In this document: positions 1-9,428 of the stretch, piece by piece | Layout: each line of letters begins with the position of its first letter | Position numbering within the stretch: position 1 is the stretch's first letter | Assembly (NCBI GenBank): GCA_021850985.1 | Contig: JAJZJX010000007.1 | Location: forward strand, 1 to 62,921 | Direction of reading: 5' to 3' | Origin: a bacterium | GTDB lineage: Bacteria; SZUA-79; Acidulodesulfobacterales; Acidulodesulfobacteraceae | Length of the DNA stretch: 62,921 nt | Made by a program: the position numbers and the translations under genes | The notes under the pieces: generated by a model | Seen by the model: only the letters and a program-made list of their open reading frames with translations | What the model was told of the DNA's origin: nothing | The model's database searches: none

Positions 1-1543
1 CCACCTCGCAGAGGCCTTTTTTAACCGCATCGAGATATTTCTTTTTTATATCTATATTTCTTATAAATTTCGGCTTCATTACTTTTAATATTTTCCCTTT
101 TTGCGAAACTATTTTTTCAAGTATGTAGGGTCTGTAAAGTTTTCCCCCGTTGGCTATGGCGCTGTAAGCCATAACAAGCTGTATCGGCGTTACGAGGTCG
201 TAACTCTGCCCTATGATCGCCGAAAGCGTAGAACCTTTATACCAGTGCCTGCGGTATCTTTCGTAAACTAAACGCTTTGTCGGAATAAAACCGGGGTTTT
301 CTCCGGGCAGGTCTATTCCCGTTTTCCTTCCCAAGCCGAGTTTAAAAGCATATTTCGCAAGCTGGTCGATGCCTATCCTTACGCCTATAGCATAATAATA
401 AGTATCCACCGATTCGGCTATCGCCTTATATAAGTTTATTTTTGAATTTTGATACGGATTCCAGTTGTAAAATACCGCATTTCCCAATTTAAAAGTCGGC
501 CCTGCATATATTTTTTCTTTGGGCGTAATAAGATGAAGAGAGAGAGCGGCAAGAGAAGCAACCGCTTTAAAAGTCGAACCCGGTGCGATTGCGTTCTGAA
601 TTGCCTTGTTTTGAAGCGGATGTTCGTCGTTGTTAATAATTGAACTCCAGTGTTTTTCGCTGATGCCTTCGGAAAAATAAAATGGATTAAAAGAAGGGGT
701 GGAAACCATAGCGAGAATTTTCCCGTTTTCCGGATTTACGGCTATTACCGCCCCTTCTCTATTTTTCATAAGCTTATAAGCTAATTTTTGCAAAGCAAAA
801 TCAAGGGTAGTATATAAATTTGCGCCCATTTCCGGTTTTTTTACTATAACCTTTCCTATAGGCTCGCCTTTCGAGTTTACGACTATTCTTTTTTCCCCGT
901 CCTTTCCGTGCAGATATTTCTGGTAATAGTATTCGAGTCCGGTTTCTCCGATAATATCCGAAGAATTAAGATAAGAATATTTAGCTTCTTTAAGCTGGAC
1001 GGACGACACCGGGCCTACGTATCCGAAAATTTGAGCTCCCATTTTTACGTACGGATAATGCCTTATAGGAATCTTATCCACAAAAAAACCTTTAAGGAAG
1101 AGTTTGTTTACCTCGAATCTCGACAGCTGTTTAACGGAAATATTCCGCATAATGATAATAGGTTCGTAGGACGGAAGAAACTCTTCTTTTTTTACCTTTT
1201 TTAAAATATGCCGGTAATTTTTATGCATCAGCGCTGCAATAAATTTTAATTCCGACCTTATATTTTTTACTCTCGACAACGTAACCGCTATATTAAAAGA
1301 AGATTCGTCGTCGACGAAGATTTTTCCGTCCGAAGACAATATATTCCCTCTTGGAGCTGCCAGATATATAACTCTCGTAGCATTATCGCGGGCCAGATTA
1401 TAATAGTATCCGCCCATTATAACCTGAAGAAAAAAAAGCCTCGCCAATAAAATAAAGAGCAGGACGGTAACGATAACCGCTATAATATTAATCCTGTTTT
1501 TTTGTTCTTTAAATACCCCGTTTTCATTATATAAAGACGACAT
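1..1543 (-). CDS. mrdA: Penicillin-binding protein 2 (elongasome transpeptidase), C-terminus cut by window edge
   Basis: Transpeptidase that cross-links peptidoglycan during cell elongation, anchored in the inner membrane. Translating the minus strand from the ATG at 1543 gives a cytoplasmic tail, one N-terminal membrane helix, a PBP dimerisation region (motif APRGNI) and a transpeptidase domain with the active-site tetrad in APGSTFK (Ser about residue 323) and a later SVD motif (SxN/SxD box). The frame stays open to base 1, so the KTG box and the C-terminus lie outside the window. About 514 codons are visible. It is the last visible gene of the mreBCD operon, 15 bases after the PpiD-like gene, the usual position of mrdA after mreD. 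PBP2 rather than FtsI is favoured by this neighbourhood; the dcw cluster has its own FtsI. Confidence 0.9.
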   Translation of the reverse strand, partial: MSSLYNENGVFKEQKNRINIIAVIVTVLLFILLARLFFLQVIMGGYYYNLARDNATRVIYLAAPRGNILSSDGKIFVDDESSFNIAVTLSRVKNIRSELKFIAALMHKNYRHILKKVKKEEFLPSYEPIIIMRNISVKQLSRFEVNKLFLKGFFVDKIPIRHYPYVKMGAQIFGYVGPVSSVQLKEAKYSYLNSSDIIGETGLEYYYQKYLHGKDGEKRIVVNSKGEPIGKVIVKKPEMGANLYTTLDFALQKLAYKLMKNREGAVIAVNPENGKILAMVSTPSFNPFYFSEGISEKHWSSIINNDEHPLQNKAIQNAIAPGSTFKAVASLAALSLHLITPKEKIYAGPTFKLGNAVFYNWNPYQNSKINLYKAIAESVDTYYYAIGVRIGIDQLAKYAFKLGLGRKTGIDLPGENPGFIPTKRLVYERYRRHWYKGSTLSAIIGQSYDLVTPIQLVMAYSAIANGGKLYRPYILEKIVSQKGKILKVMKPKFIRNIDIKKKYLDAVKKGLCEV

Positions 1544-1558
1544 ATGACATATTATTTA

Positions 1559-2623
1559 TCAATAAGGATGAAACGACGATAAGGCATTTTTATTTATTTT
1601 AACGTTAGATTTAGATTCTAAATAATTTACGTAATAGTCTAAAAATTCCTGTTCTTTTTGAAAAGCGTACATTTCGCGTTCTTTCGGCATTAAACCGCCG
1701 GAATTTTTATTGCCGGCATTAGCCTTAGAAAGGCCGCCCGAAACATATTTCGGGAAATATACATTCAGTATTTTTATAACGGCATAACCGGATTTAACGG
1801 GAAATGTTTCGTCTATGACGTTATTTTCGCCGGAAGAAAATATCGATTTCAGCATATTTATATTAAAGCGGTATTTTTTGAAATAAAAAGATTTTATTAT
1901 GCCTGCTTCCGTGAAAAGCGGAACGGCAACGGTGCCGCCGCCGTATTTTTTTGCAATGCCGGAAAAATCTTTATTGAATAAAATCTCGCGCTTGAGAAAC
2001 TTATCGGCTTTGTTTTTTGTTTTAAATACGGCGATTTTAAATGAAACAGACTTGTTTTTTATTTTATAATCGTTTATAAATTGGGTATTTACTACGCTGA
2101 AAGATTCTTCTACGACTCTTTTTATATATTCCCTCGTAATTTCGTTTTTAAAATGTTTCTCAAAAGCCGCAGGAGTCATATGGTTATCGAGCATATCGGC
2201 TTTAAAGAGTTTGCCGCTAAACTTTCCGTTTTTTTGAAACGCGGGGGCAGATGCTATGTTTTTCGCTATAAAACCGTTTGAAACTTCGATGCCGAATACG
2301 GGAGCTTTTAACTCTAAAACCTTGTCCGCAATTATGGATGAAAGGGCGGAGCCGGTAAGATTCAGCATGCCCAGCTCTTTTCGCGTTAATTTATTTCCGT
2401 ACAGCCTTTCGTATTCGTTTTCTAATTTTCCGTAATAACGGTTTAGGTCGTTTAAAGAAATGCCTTTCCCCTCCACCGATGCGACGTCGCTCGGAGATGC
2501 TCCGCCGCCCGCGCCTATTATATAAGGAAGAAAGCTGAAGCCGACTATAAATAAAAGCCCGACGAGAATAGTTATAATTTTTCCCGCCGTGTGGGCATAA
2601 AATCTTCTTAAAAAATCAAGCAT
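1559..2623 (-). CDS. PpiD/SurA-N-like membrane-anchored periplasmic chaperone
   Basis: A 354-residue protein with a short cytoplasmic N-terminus, one membrane helix (about residues 14-37) and a periplasmic body. Residues about 45-175 resemble the SurA_N/PpiD N-terminal chaperone domain. Residues about 200-310 look like a diverged parvulin (PpiC) fold, with an FSGIAKKYGGG stretch and an SGYAVIKIL end typical of parvulin domains; I cannot say whether it keeps isomerase activity. It lies between mreD and the PBP2 gene in the elongasome operon. A role in folding or stabilising periplasmic parts of MreC or PBP2 is inference from position. The ATG start at 2623 follows an AGGT-like site. Confidence 0.7.
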   Translation of the reverse strand: MLDFLRRFYAHTAGKIITILVGLLFIVGFSFLPYIIGAGGGASPSDVASVEGKGISLNDLNRYYGKLENEYERLYGNKLTRKELGMLNLTGSALSSIIADKVLELKAPVFGIEVSNGFIAKNIASAPAFQKNGKFSGKLFKADMLDNHMTPAAFEKHFKNEITREYIKRVVEESFSVVNTQFINDYKIKNKSVSFKIAVFKTKNKADKFLKREILFNKDFSGIAKKYGGGTVAVPLFTEAGIIKSFYFKKYRFNINMLKSIFSSGENNVIDETFPVKSGYAVIKILNVYFPKYVSGGLSKANAGNKNSGGLMPKEREMYAFQKEQEFLDYYVNYLESKSNVKINKNALSSFHPY

Positions 2624-2647
2624 ATTCGTTTACCTATTGTTTACGCC

Positions 2648-2666
2648 GCCGGAATTCAAATCCGGC
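2648..2666. repeat. Small GC-armed hairpin, possible degenerate palindrome-family copy
   Basis: GCCGGA and TCCGGC flank a 7-base AATTC-containing loop in the gap between mreD and the PpiD-like gene. It shares the GGAATT core of the more complete palindromes at 23102 and 60001. It could also act as a weak intra-operon hairpin. Confidence 0.4.
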
Positions 2667-2677
2667 AGAGCGGTTAG

Positions 2678-3229
2678 TTAAATCTGTATTAATTTTCTTT
2701 TATTTAAAAAATTGCCTAAGCCGGCTTTTTTAAAAACATAAAATACCGCCGGAGAAACCAAGGCGGTAGTAATAGACACCGGCAAAACATAAGAGAAAAG
2801 AAAATTCCAGTATATAAAATCTATTTTAAGTCCGTAAAAAACCGTTAAAAACAGAATTAAATAAAATATATACGATACGGCAAAGGTTATTGCAATTTCC
2901 GTTATCGCATTTTCATACGGTATTCTGCGCCATATAACATAAGAAGCCGCATAAGACAGCGTTCCCGAAAAACCGAAAACCGCCGGATTTAAAGGCGTCA
3001 TAGAACCGTAAATATAAAATATTATATATGCCGCAATCCAGCCGGAATAAACGTCTAAATAAGCAGATATAAAGACTAATCCCGCTAAAGCAAAATTTGG
3101 AAATACGTAAAAAGAACCTGAATTAAAATTAAAATTATTGCTAAAAATAAGCGGCAGTATTATTAAAAGCAAAAAAAGGAATGCTATATAAAAATACTTA
3201 TAAACGCTGTTATTTTTCGACGAGAACAT
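2678..3229 (-). CDS. mreD: Rod-shape-determining membrane protein MreD
   Basis: An integral inner-membrane component of the MreBCD elongasome. The 183-residue protein is almost entirely hydrophobic, with about five to six predicted membrane helices and the short polar C-terminus common in MreD. Sequence conservation in this family is low, so the call rests on size, topology and gene order mreB-mreC-mreD. Its start (ATG at 3229) lies 20 bases inside the 3' end of mreC, implying translational coupling. Confidence 0.85.
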   Translation of the reverse strand: MFSSKNNSVYKYFYIAFLFLLLIILPLIFSNNFNFNSGSFYVFPNFALAGLVFISAYLDVYSGWIAAYIIFYIYGSMTPLNPAVFGFSGTLSYAASYVIWRRIPYENAITEIAITFAVSYIFYLILFLTVFYGLKIDFIYWNFLFSYVLPVSITTALVSPAVFYVFKKAGLGNFLNKRKLIQI

Positions 3230-4034
3230 ATTTTTCGTTAAATAAATTTTTATAAGGCGCTACGGTAACGCGCTGAAATATATCGTAACTTTTTTTTATT
3301 ACGGAAACTACTTTGCCGACGTAAATTCCCGAAGTAAATACGCCGCCTAATCCCGACGTTAAAATTTTATCGCCTTTATTTATCTTTTTTGAATTAAATA
3401 CAAATCGCATCTGAAGGTAGCCGTTGCCGGCGCCGTTAGCTATGCCCATAGTTCCGGTATTTGCGTCTATAACGGAAAAAACGCACTTAGGATTAGTAAT
3501 GGGAATAACTTTAGACCTGTCACGCCCCGCGTAAACAACGCGGCCTACGACCCCGTCGTAAGAAATAACGCCGTCTCCCGCGGCTATTCCGTTTTTAGCC
3601 CCTTTATTAATGGACAAACCGTAAAACCAGCCTTCTATGCCGTGAAGGACGACCTTTGCGGCAACCGATTTCCTGCTTATAGAATTTTTTAAAAAAAGGA
3701 GCGATTTAAGTTCCCTGTTTTCTATGGCGTAATACCTGTAGCGGTTATATTTAAACTCTACTTTTTTTAATTCTTCTTCAAGCTTTAAATTCTTTCTTTT
3801 AACCGAAATAAGGTTTATATAATTTTTATATATTTTTTCGGAAACCGCTATAGGATAATCGACCGTTTTATAAACTAAATATACTTTATTCCCTATAAAA
3901 TCCGAAAAAGCTCCTCCGAATCCTATTCCTTTAACCGAAAATAAATAAACCGCAGAGGCTATTAATATAACCGTCAGAAGAACAACGGCATCTTTATGTT
4001 TTTTTAATTTTAATTTTTTTGTAAACTTTCCCAC
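3210..4034 (-). CDS. mreC: Rod-shape-determining protein MreC
   Basis: A bitopic periplasmic scaffold linking MreB/MreD to penicillin-binding proteins. The 274-residue product has a basic N-terminus, one membrane helix at about residues 17-35, a coiled coil at about 65-110 and the double beta-barrel MreC domain from about 120 (the VVGRVVYAGRDRSKVIPITN region is typical). It starts with GTG at 4034, five bases after the mreB stop, with no obvious ribosome-binding site, so coupling to mreB is likely. There is no alternative in-frame ATG before the membrane helix. Confidence 0.92.
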   Translation of the reverse strand: MGKFTKKLKLKKHKDAVVLLTVILIASAVYLFSVKGIGFGGAFSDFIGNKVYLVYKTVDYPIAVSEKIYKNYINLISVKRKNLKLEEELKKVEFKYNRYRYYAIENRELKSLLFLKNSISRKSVAAKVVLHGIEGWFYGLSINKGAKNGIAAGDGVISYDGVVGRVVYAGRDRSKVIPITNPKCVFSVIDANTGTMGIANGAGNGYLQMRFVFNSKKINKGDKILTSGLGGVFTSGIYVGKVVSVIKKSYDIFQRVTVAPYKNLFNEKYVLVEK

Positions 4035-4039
4035 GACGG

Positions 4040-5145
<1,106 letters not shown>

Positions 5146-5174
5146 GGTTAATTTGATACCCGTTTGGTAATTTC

Positions 5175-5203
5175 TTGACTTTTTCATATTATTTGTTTAA
5201 TAT
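5175..5203 (+). promoter_or_regulatory. Candidate sigma70-type promoter for the small 5213 gene
   Basis: TTGACT (5175-5180), a 17-base spacer, then TAATAT (5198-5203). The -10 box ends only nine bases before the ATG at 5213, so the predicted transcript would have almost no leader and no ribosome-binding site. Confidence 0.5.
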
Positions 5204-5212
5204 TAATAAATC

Positions 5213-5500
5213 ATGGAAACTATTATTTTCGATACTTTATCATACGCCGAAAAATTGACCGAAGCCGGTATGCCTGAAAAACAGGCGAAAGTTATGGCTG
5301 AAGCCCAGGCCGATATTATGTCGAAAAGTTTATTGGATTTCATAGCTACAAAAGCAGATTTAAAAGAACTGAAAACAGAAATAGATTTAAAGATGAATCA
5401 ACTGGAAATCAGGCTTATTAAATGGTTTGCCGGATTATTCATCGTTCAGATCGGCGTTACGGTAGGCATTATTTTAACCGTAATTAAATTTTTGCATTAA
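5213..5500 (+). CDS. Small coiled-coil membrane protein, DUF1640-like
   Basis: A 95-residue protein: an amphipathic N-terminal half (DTLSYAEKLTEAGMPEKQAK), a charged coiled-coil segment (about residues 45-68, ADLKELKTEIDLKMNQLE) and one C-terminal membrane helix (about 70-92). This plan matches the bacterial DUF1640/CCDC90-like family, whose function is not established. It is the only plus-strand gene between two minus-strand units, overlaps the 3' end of the aldolase gene by 17 bases (convergent), and appears to be transcribed from a promoter directly at its start codon. Homologues are often found as small stand-alone genes. Confidence 0.7.
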   Translation: METIIFDTLSYAEKLTEAGMPEKQAKVMAEAQADIMSKSLLDFIATKADLKELKTEIDLKMNQLEIRLIKWFAGLFIVQIGVTVGIILTVIKFLH

Positions 5501-6191
5501 AAACAAGGCAGGACGCCTTTTCCAATTTTAAAATAATTTCCGACGACGCTTCAAACGTCATTGCCCATCTAAGCGCATCCGTCGGAGTCCGCCCCCATGA
5601 AAAAGAACCGTGGGATTTTACCATAAATATTCCGTTTTCTTTAAATATATCGCCGGCTTTAATATTAAAAGCCGATAATTTGCCGCTTTTTATATCTTCT
5701 ATGAATTTTAAAGGAAAAACGTATATTTCAGGAAAGAAATAGGCGGCTTCAAAATCTAAAGGTTTAATTATTTTTATATCGGGATATAAGGAAAAAAGTT
5801 TTTTTATGGAACCGTCCGCAATTGCACCCGCTATTCCGTCCGCACCCGTTTTATCCGCAAGCAAAGAAAGGGCAATAGCATTGAGGGGATGACAGTGAAA
5901 AACTGACGACGCCGGAAAACTGTCAAGTATGAATCTATGGACTTCTAATTCCGACGATGCGCAATTTTTTTTATTATTTTGATTATTATTATTTTCCGAC
6001 TTCGTTATATTTACTATAATAAAATCGTCCGGTTTAAGATTTATAAGACTTTTGCCCGTCTTAGTAATGAGTATCCCGTCTTCGGTTCCGGCGCTTATAT
6101 TACCGCTGTGCGTATCCACGAGATTTTTGCCGAACGCTATGTTACATACTTTTCTTAATTCGGCAATAAGCTTATGATATTTTTTTTCCAT
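5484..6191 (-). CDS. Class II aldolase/adducin family protein
   Basis: A cytoplasmic zinc-dependent enzyme of the fuculose-phosphate aldolase / methylthioribulose-phosphate dehydratase superfamily. In the 235 residues, metal-site histidines are visible in SVFHCHPLNAIALSL and in MVKSHGSFSWGRTPTDALRW, with a glutamate in SSELEVHRFIL between the family's expected positions. The substrate cannot be told from the sequence. An Asn-rich low-complexity insert (SENNNNQNNKKN, about residues 65-76) is encoded by A+T-rich triplet repeats and probably forms a surface loop. Start ATG at 6191 without a clear ribosome-binding site; convergent with the small gene at 5213. Confidence 0.8.
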   Translation of the reverse strand: MEKKYHKLIAELRKVCNIAFGKNLVDTHSGNISAGTEDGILITKTGKSLINLKPDDFIIVNITKSENNNNQNNKKNCASSELEVHRFILDSFPASSVFHCHPLNAIALSLLADKTGADGIAGAIADGSIKKLFSLYPDIKIIKPLDFEAAYFFPEIYVFPLKFIEDIKSGKLSAFNIKAGDIFKENGIFMVKSHGSFSWGRTPTDALRWAMTFEASSEIILKLEKASCLVFNAKI

Positions 6192-6251
6192 ATAGTGTTT
6201 TGTTTTATAAGACGTTAAAGGATTAAATTTTTATAGGATGTCCGCTGAACG

Positions 6252-7073
6252 CTACCGTCTTAACGCCCTGCCGAACTGTCTCATCCTGTCTAAAGCCGAA
6301 CCGTTTTCTTCCCGTATCTCCCTGCCGACGAGAGATAAAAAAACGTCGGAAAGAGTCGGAATTTCGCCGTGTTTTGACTCGGCTAATTTTTTTAAGGCTT
6401 GGGGGCTGTCTATCGCTACTATTTTTCCATGGTCGATAATAGCTATTTTATCGCAATTTTCGGCTTCTTCTATGTAATGCGTAGTTAAAAATACCGTGGT
6501 TTTCTCTTTTATTCTTAATTTATCGATAAAATCCCACATATTTATTCTTGTTTGAATGTCTAATCCTACCGTAGGCTCGTCGAGAAAAAGAACCGAAGGG
6601 GAATGAAGAAGTCCGCGTCCCACTTCGAGCCGTCTTTTCATTCCCCCTGAAAGCCGCTTGACTGGTTTGTCCCTGTATTCGTATAAATCGATAAAATTTA
6701 ATATATAATCTATCCTTTCTTTAGCCGCTTTTTTTTCCATGCCGTATAATTTCGCATGGAAACTGAGATTTTCATATGCGCTCAGGTCGTTATCGAGCGT
6801 CGGATCCTGAAATACCAAACCTATGGATTTTCTTACGTTTCTCTTGTCCTTCACCGTATCGTAGCCGTTTATATAAGCATTTCCGCTCGTAGGCAGTATA
6901 AGCGTGCATAAAATCTTTATAGTCGTCGTCTTGCCCGCTCCGTTAGGCCCCAGAAACGCAAAAAAATCTCCCCTGTTTACAGTAAATGATATATCGTTTA
7001 CTGCGTTAATATCTTTATATTTCTTAACTAAGTTTTCGACTTTAACCGCGGCAGTTCCGCCGTTTTCCTGCAT
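6252..7073 (-). CDS. ABC transporter ATP-binding protein (DrrA/ABC-2 type)
   Basis: The ATPase subunit of an ABC-2 type exporter, 273 residues. Walker A (GPNGAGKTTTIK), Q-loop (VFQDPTLD), signature (RLSGGMKRRLEVGR), Walker B (VLFLDEPTVGLD) and the switch histidine (LTTHYIEEAE) are all intact. The C-terminal extension resembles the DrrA-type tail. I chose the ATG at 7073, which has AAAGGAG seven bases upstream, over the upstream in-frame TTG at 7097. No permease gene is adjacent, so the partner must be encoded elsewhere. It is divergent from the chelatase gene at 7173. Confidence 0.88.
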   Translation of the reverse strand: MQENGGTAAVKVENLVKKYKDINAVNDISFTVNRGDFFAFLGPNGAGKTTTIKILCTLILPTSGNAYINGYDTVKDKRNVRKSIGLVFQDPTLDNDLSAYENLSFHAKLYGMEKKAAKERIDYILNFIDLYEYRDKPVKRLSGGMKRRLEVGRGLLHSPSVLFLDEPTVGLDIQTRINMWDFIDKLRIKEKTTVFLTTHYIEEAENCDKIAIIDHGKIVAIDSPQALKKLAESKHGEIPTLSDVFLSLVGREIREENGSALDRMRQFGRALRR

Positions 7074-7089
7074 TATTTTGTCTCCTTTA

Positions 7090-7118
7090 TTGCGCAATAT
7101 TTTATAATATTATATAAT
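7090..7118 (+). promoter_or_regulatory. Candidate promoter for the CbiX-type chelatase gene
   Basis: Weak -35 TTGCGC (7090-7095), 17-base spacer, perfect -10 TATAAT (7113-7118). The predicted start falls at about 7125, where the GTGACA arm of the inverted repeat begins. Confidence 0.4.
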
Positions 7119-7124
7119 ACTACG

Positions 7125-7153
7125 GTGACAAAATTCAATTCTGGCAATGTCAC
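7125..7153. repeat. Inverted repeat GTGACA/TGTCAC with AATTCAATTCTGGCA core (family A, degenerate)
   Basis: Six-base perfect arms at 7125-7130 and 7148-7153 enclose a core that, on the minus strand, reads TGCCAGAATTGAATTTTGTC. This is close to the palindrome at 11086-11103. It lies at the predicted 5' end of the chelatase transcript, so an operator role is possible, but its similarity to copies elsewhere favours a repeat element. Confidence 0.5.
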
Positions 7154-7172
7154 AAAATGGAAAAGGTAAAAT

Positions 7173-7550
7173 ATGAAAGAATCTATAGTACTTTTAGGCC
7201 ACGGTTCTAGAAGAAGCGACGCAAACGATATACTCAGAAATATGACGGATATAATAAAGTCTAAATTGCCTATCGGCGATATTCAAGTCGAATGCGCATA
7301 TTTAGAATTTGCGGAACCTAATATATACGATATGATTGAAAAATTAGCCGAAGAAAGTTTCGATTTTATATATATAATACCTTATTTTTTATATTCGGGA
7401 AACCACGTTAGAAGAGATATTCCCGAAATAGTCTCAAAATACAGCAAAAAATATCCTCAAATAAACTTTAAACTCGGCGATTATCTTGGAGTGGACGAAA
7501 GGATCGCCGACCTTGTCGCAGAAAAAATTGCCGCCGTTATCCCTCAATAA
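7173..7550 (+). CDS. cbiX: CbiX/SirB-type sirohydrochlorin chelatase (small form)
   Basis: Inserts Fe or Co into sirohydrochlorin, for siroheme or cobalamin synthesis in the cytoplasm. The 125-residue length matches the single-domain small CbiX type, which works as a dimer. The family start VLLGHGSRR carries the metal-binding histidine, and the second one is in YFLYSGNHVRRDIPE. An AAAAGG site lies six bases before the ATG. Siroheme is needed by dissimilatory sulfite reductase, which fits the dsr genes in this window; cobalt use cannot be excluded. It is followed by a 105-base gap with an imperfect direct repeat and then the radical SAM gene. Confidence 0.85.
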   Translation: MKESIVLLGHGSRRSDANDILRNMTDIIKSKLPIGDIQVECAYLEFAEPNIYDMIEKLAEESFDFIYIIPYFLYSGNHVRRDIPEIVSKYSKKYPQINFKLGDYLGVDERIADLVAEKIAAVIPQ

Positions 7551-7566
7551 ATATCATAACACTTAC

Positions 7567-7588
7567 AAATACGACAGGTTCGGACGAA
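7567..7588 (+). repeat. Imperfect 22-bp direct repeat, copy 1
   Basis: Matches 7633-7654 at 20 of 22 bases (shared core GGTTCGGACGAA). Both copies read NTTGSDE in the same frame, 66 bases apart, though stop codons interrupt the frame. Confidence 0.6.
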
Positions 7589-7632
7589 ATATTTTTTGTT
7601 CATTAAAAAACTTTATAAATAATCGCTCCTGC

Positions 7633-7654
7633 AAATACTACGGGTTCGGACGAA
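7633..7654 (+). repeat. Imperfect 22-bp direct repeat, copy 2
   Basis: Second copy of the 7567-7588 repeat, ending one base before the chosen ATG of the radical SAM gene. It may be the residue of a local tandem duplication or of a decayed reading frame. Confidence 0.6.
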
Positions 7655-7655
7655 G

Positions 7656-9428
7656 ATGCCGCCTTATTTTATGAAAAATTCAAAATTTAATAACTCGGTA
7701 CGGCGAACCCGGTTATACAAAGATATAGGCATAGACGAATTATACGATATCTACATAAAGTCCGAACGGAACAGGCTTGCAAATTTAAACCGCGCAAACG
7801 CTTATTTAAAAGCCGTAATAGTTTTCCCGAATTATTATGGAGTAGCAATGTCTAATCTCGGTTTTTTAAGGGCATACGAACTGATAAACCGTTCCGGCTT
7901 TATGTCCTGCGACAGAGCTTTTATGCAGGACGATTTATCTAAGGGCGTAATATCCCTTGAAACTAGGCAGAGGCTTAAAGATTACGATTTTATTTTTTTT
8001 TCTTTAAGCTACGAAAACGATTTCTCCAATATACTTTCTATTTTATCGGCTGAAAATATACCGTTTTTATCTAAAGACAGAAATACGGATTTTCCGCTTA
8101 TTATGGCAGGCGGAGTAATCGCTTTTTTAAATCCGGAACCGGTTGCGCCGTTTTTCGATATAATGTTCATCGGCGAAGCTGAAGCAATCTTTCCCGATTT
8201 CTTTGAAAAAATTAAATCCCAAAATAAACCGGATAAACATAAAATTATAAATTCGTCTGCCGAAATAAAAGGAATTTACGTTCCTTCGGCATACGATTTT
8301 ATTTTCGATTCAAAAAACCCCTATATTTTAAAGGAAATTAAAAATACGGACGGTTTTCCGCAAAGGGTTGCAAGGCGCTGGACGGCCGAAAACTTTTCGT
8401 TTTCTTCATCGGTTATTACTACGGAATTTTCTGAATTAAGCAATATAAATATGATAGAAATCGAAAGGGGGTGCAAAAGGGGATGCAGATTTTGCAGCGC
8501 CGGCTTCATTTACCTGCCTTTAAGGGAGTCAAAAATAGACGCCGTTAACGATGCCGTATCCGCTACCGGCGAAAACGAAAAAGCAGGGTTCGTAGGGTTC
8601 GGGACTATGGACGGTAAAAATATAGGTAAAATTATGCGCTTTTCTTTGGACTCCGGCAGAAATTTTTCACTGTCGTCAGTCAGATTCGACTGCTTAGACG
8701 AAAACAATCTGGATATGATTAAAGAATCAGGAATAAAAACGGTAACGTTAGGAATAGAAACAGGCTCCGAACGCCTGAAAAAAATGCTCAATAAAGTTCT
8801 GAGCAACGAAAATATAATTACGTCCGCCGGCGATATCGTGAAAAGAGGGATAACCGGAATAAAACTATATTTTATGTTCGGACTGCCTTATGAAGAAATC
8901 GGCGACTTAGACGATACCGTTAGGCTTGTAAAGGACATCCTTAAAGAATTTATATCGGCCTCCAAGTCAAACGGAAGAATAGGAAAACTGACCGCTTCGT
9001 TCAGCCCTTTCGTGCCTAAAGCATGGACGCCGCTTCAGTGGGAAAATTTTGAAGATTTAAAAATTCTAAAGAAAAAAGCGTCTTACATTGCAAACGGACT
9101 AAGAGGTATGCCTAATCTCGACGTAAATATAAACTCTTTAAACGCCGCTTTTATGGAGGCTTTTTTTGCAAGAGGTTCAAGGCTTTCTTCGGATATTTTG
9201 ATATATTCTTTTCTTAATAAAACAAGCATTAAAAAAGCGGCGGAAGACAAAGGCTTCGGTATGGACGGTTTTATCAGGAAAATAGGCACGGACGAACTTC
9301 TTCCGTGGGATATAATAGATCAGGGCGTCACGAAAAAGTACCTGCTGGAAGAATATAAAAGAGCGATAGACCTTAAAACGACGCCTCAGTGTTTCGAAGG
9401 CTGCAAGAGATGCGGGGTTTGCGCGTGA
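7656..9428 (+). CDS. B12-binding-type radical SAM protein (TIGR03960-like), function unknown
   Basis: A 590-residue radical SAM protein. The N-terminal third (about residues 20-200) resembles a cobalamin-binding-like Rossmann region (IVFPNYYGVAMSNLGFLRA, FFSLSYENDF, MAGGVIAFLNPEPVAPFFD). The central radical SAM core carries the 4Fe-4S cluster motif CKRGCRFC at residues 273-280 and a GIETGSERL element. The C-terminus ends in CFEGCKRCGVCA, a possible extra metal site. This architecture is common among uncharacterised methylthiolase-like radical SAM proteins. The start is uncertain: ATG at 7656 is used, and ATG at 7671 is equally possible; neither has a good ribosome-binding site. The 3' end overlaps the convergent ModE-like gene by 43 bases. 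Confidence 0.8.
   Translation: MPPYFMKNSKFNNSVRRTRLYKDIGIDELYDIYIKSERNRLANLNRANAYLKAVIVFPNYYGVAMSNLGFLRAYELINRSGFMSCDRAFMQDDLSKGVISLETRQRLKDYDFIFFSLSYENDFSNILSILSAENIPFLSKDRNTDFPLIMAGGVIAFLNPEPVAPFFDIMFIGEAEAIFPDFFEKIKSQNKPDKHKIINSSAEIKGIYVPSAYDFIFDSKNPYILKEIKNTDGFPQRVARRWTAENFSFSSSVITTEFSELSNINMIEIERGCKRGCRFCSAGFIYLPLRESKIDAVNDAVSATGENEKAGFVGFGTMDGKNIGKIMRFSLDSGRNFSLSSVRFDCLDENNLDMIKESGIKTVTLGIETGSERLKKMLNKVLSNENIITSAGDIVKRGITGIKLYFMFGLPYEEIGDLDDTVRLVKDILKEFISASKSNGRIGKLTASFSPFVPKAWTPLQWENFEDLKILKKKASYIANGLRGMPNLDVNINSLNAAFMEAFFARGSRLSSDILIYSFLNKTSIKKAAEDKGFGMDGFIRKIGTDELLPWDIIDQGVTKKYLLEEYKRAIDLKTTPQCFEGCKRCGVCA

Noticed and set aside
7486-7674. 62-residue plus-strand reading frame overlapping the chelatase gene end
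   Set aside because: It is out of frame with the conserved CbiX protein, has no ribosome-binding site and no recognisable domain; its repeated KYDRFGR/KYYGFGR peptides come from the direct DNA repeat.
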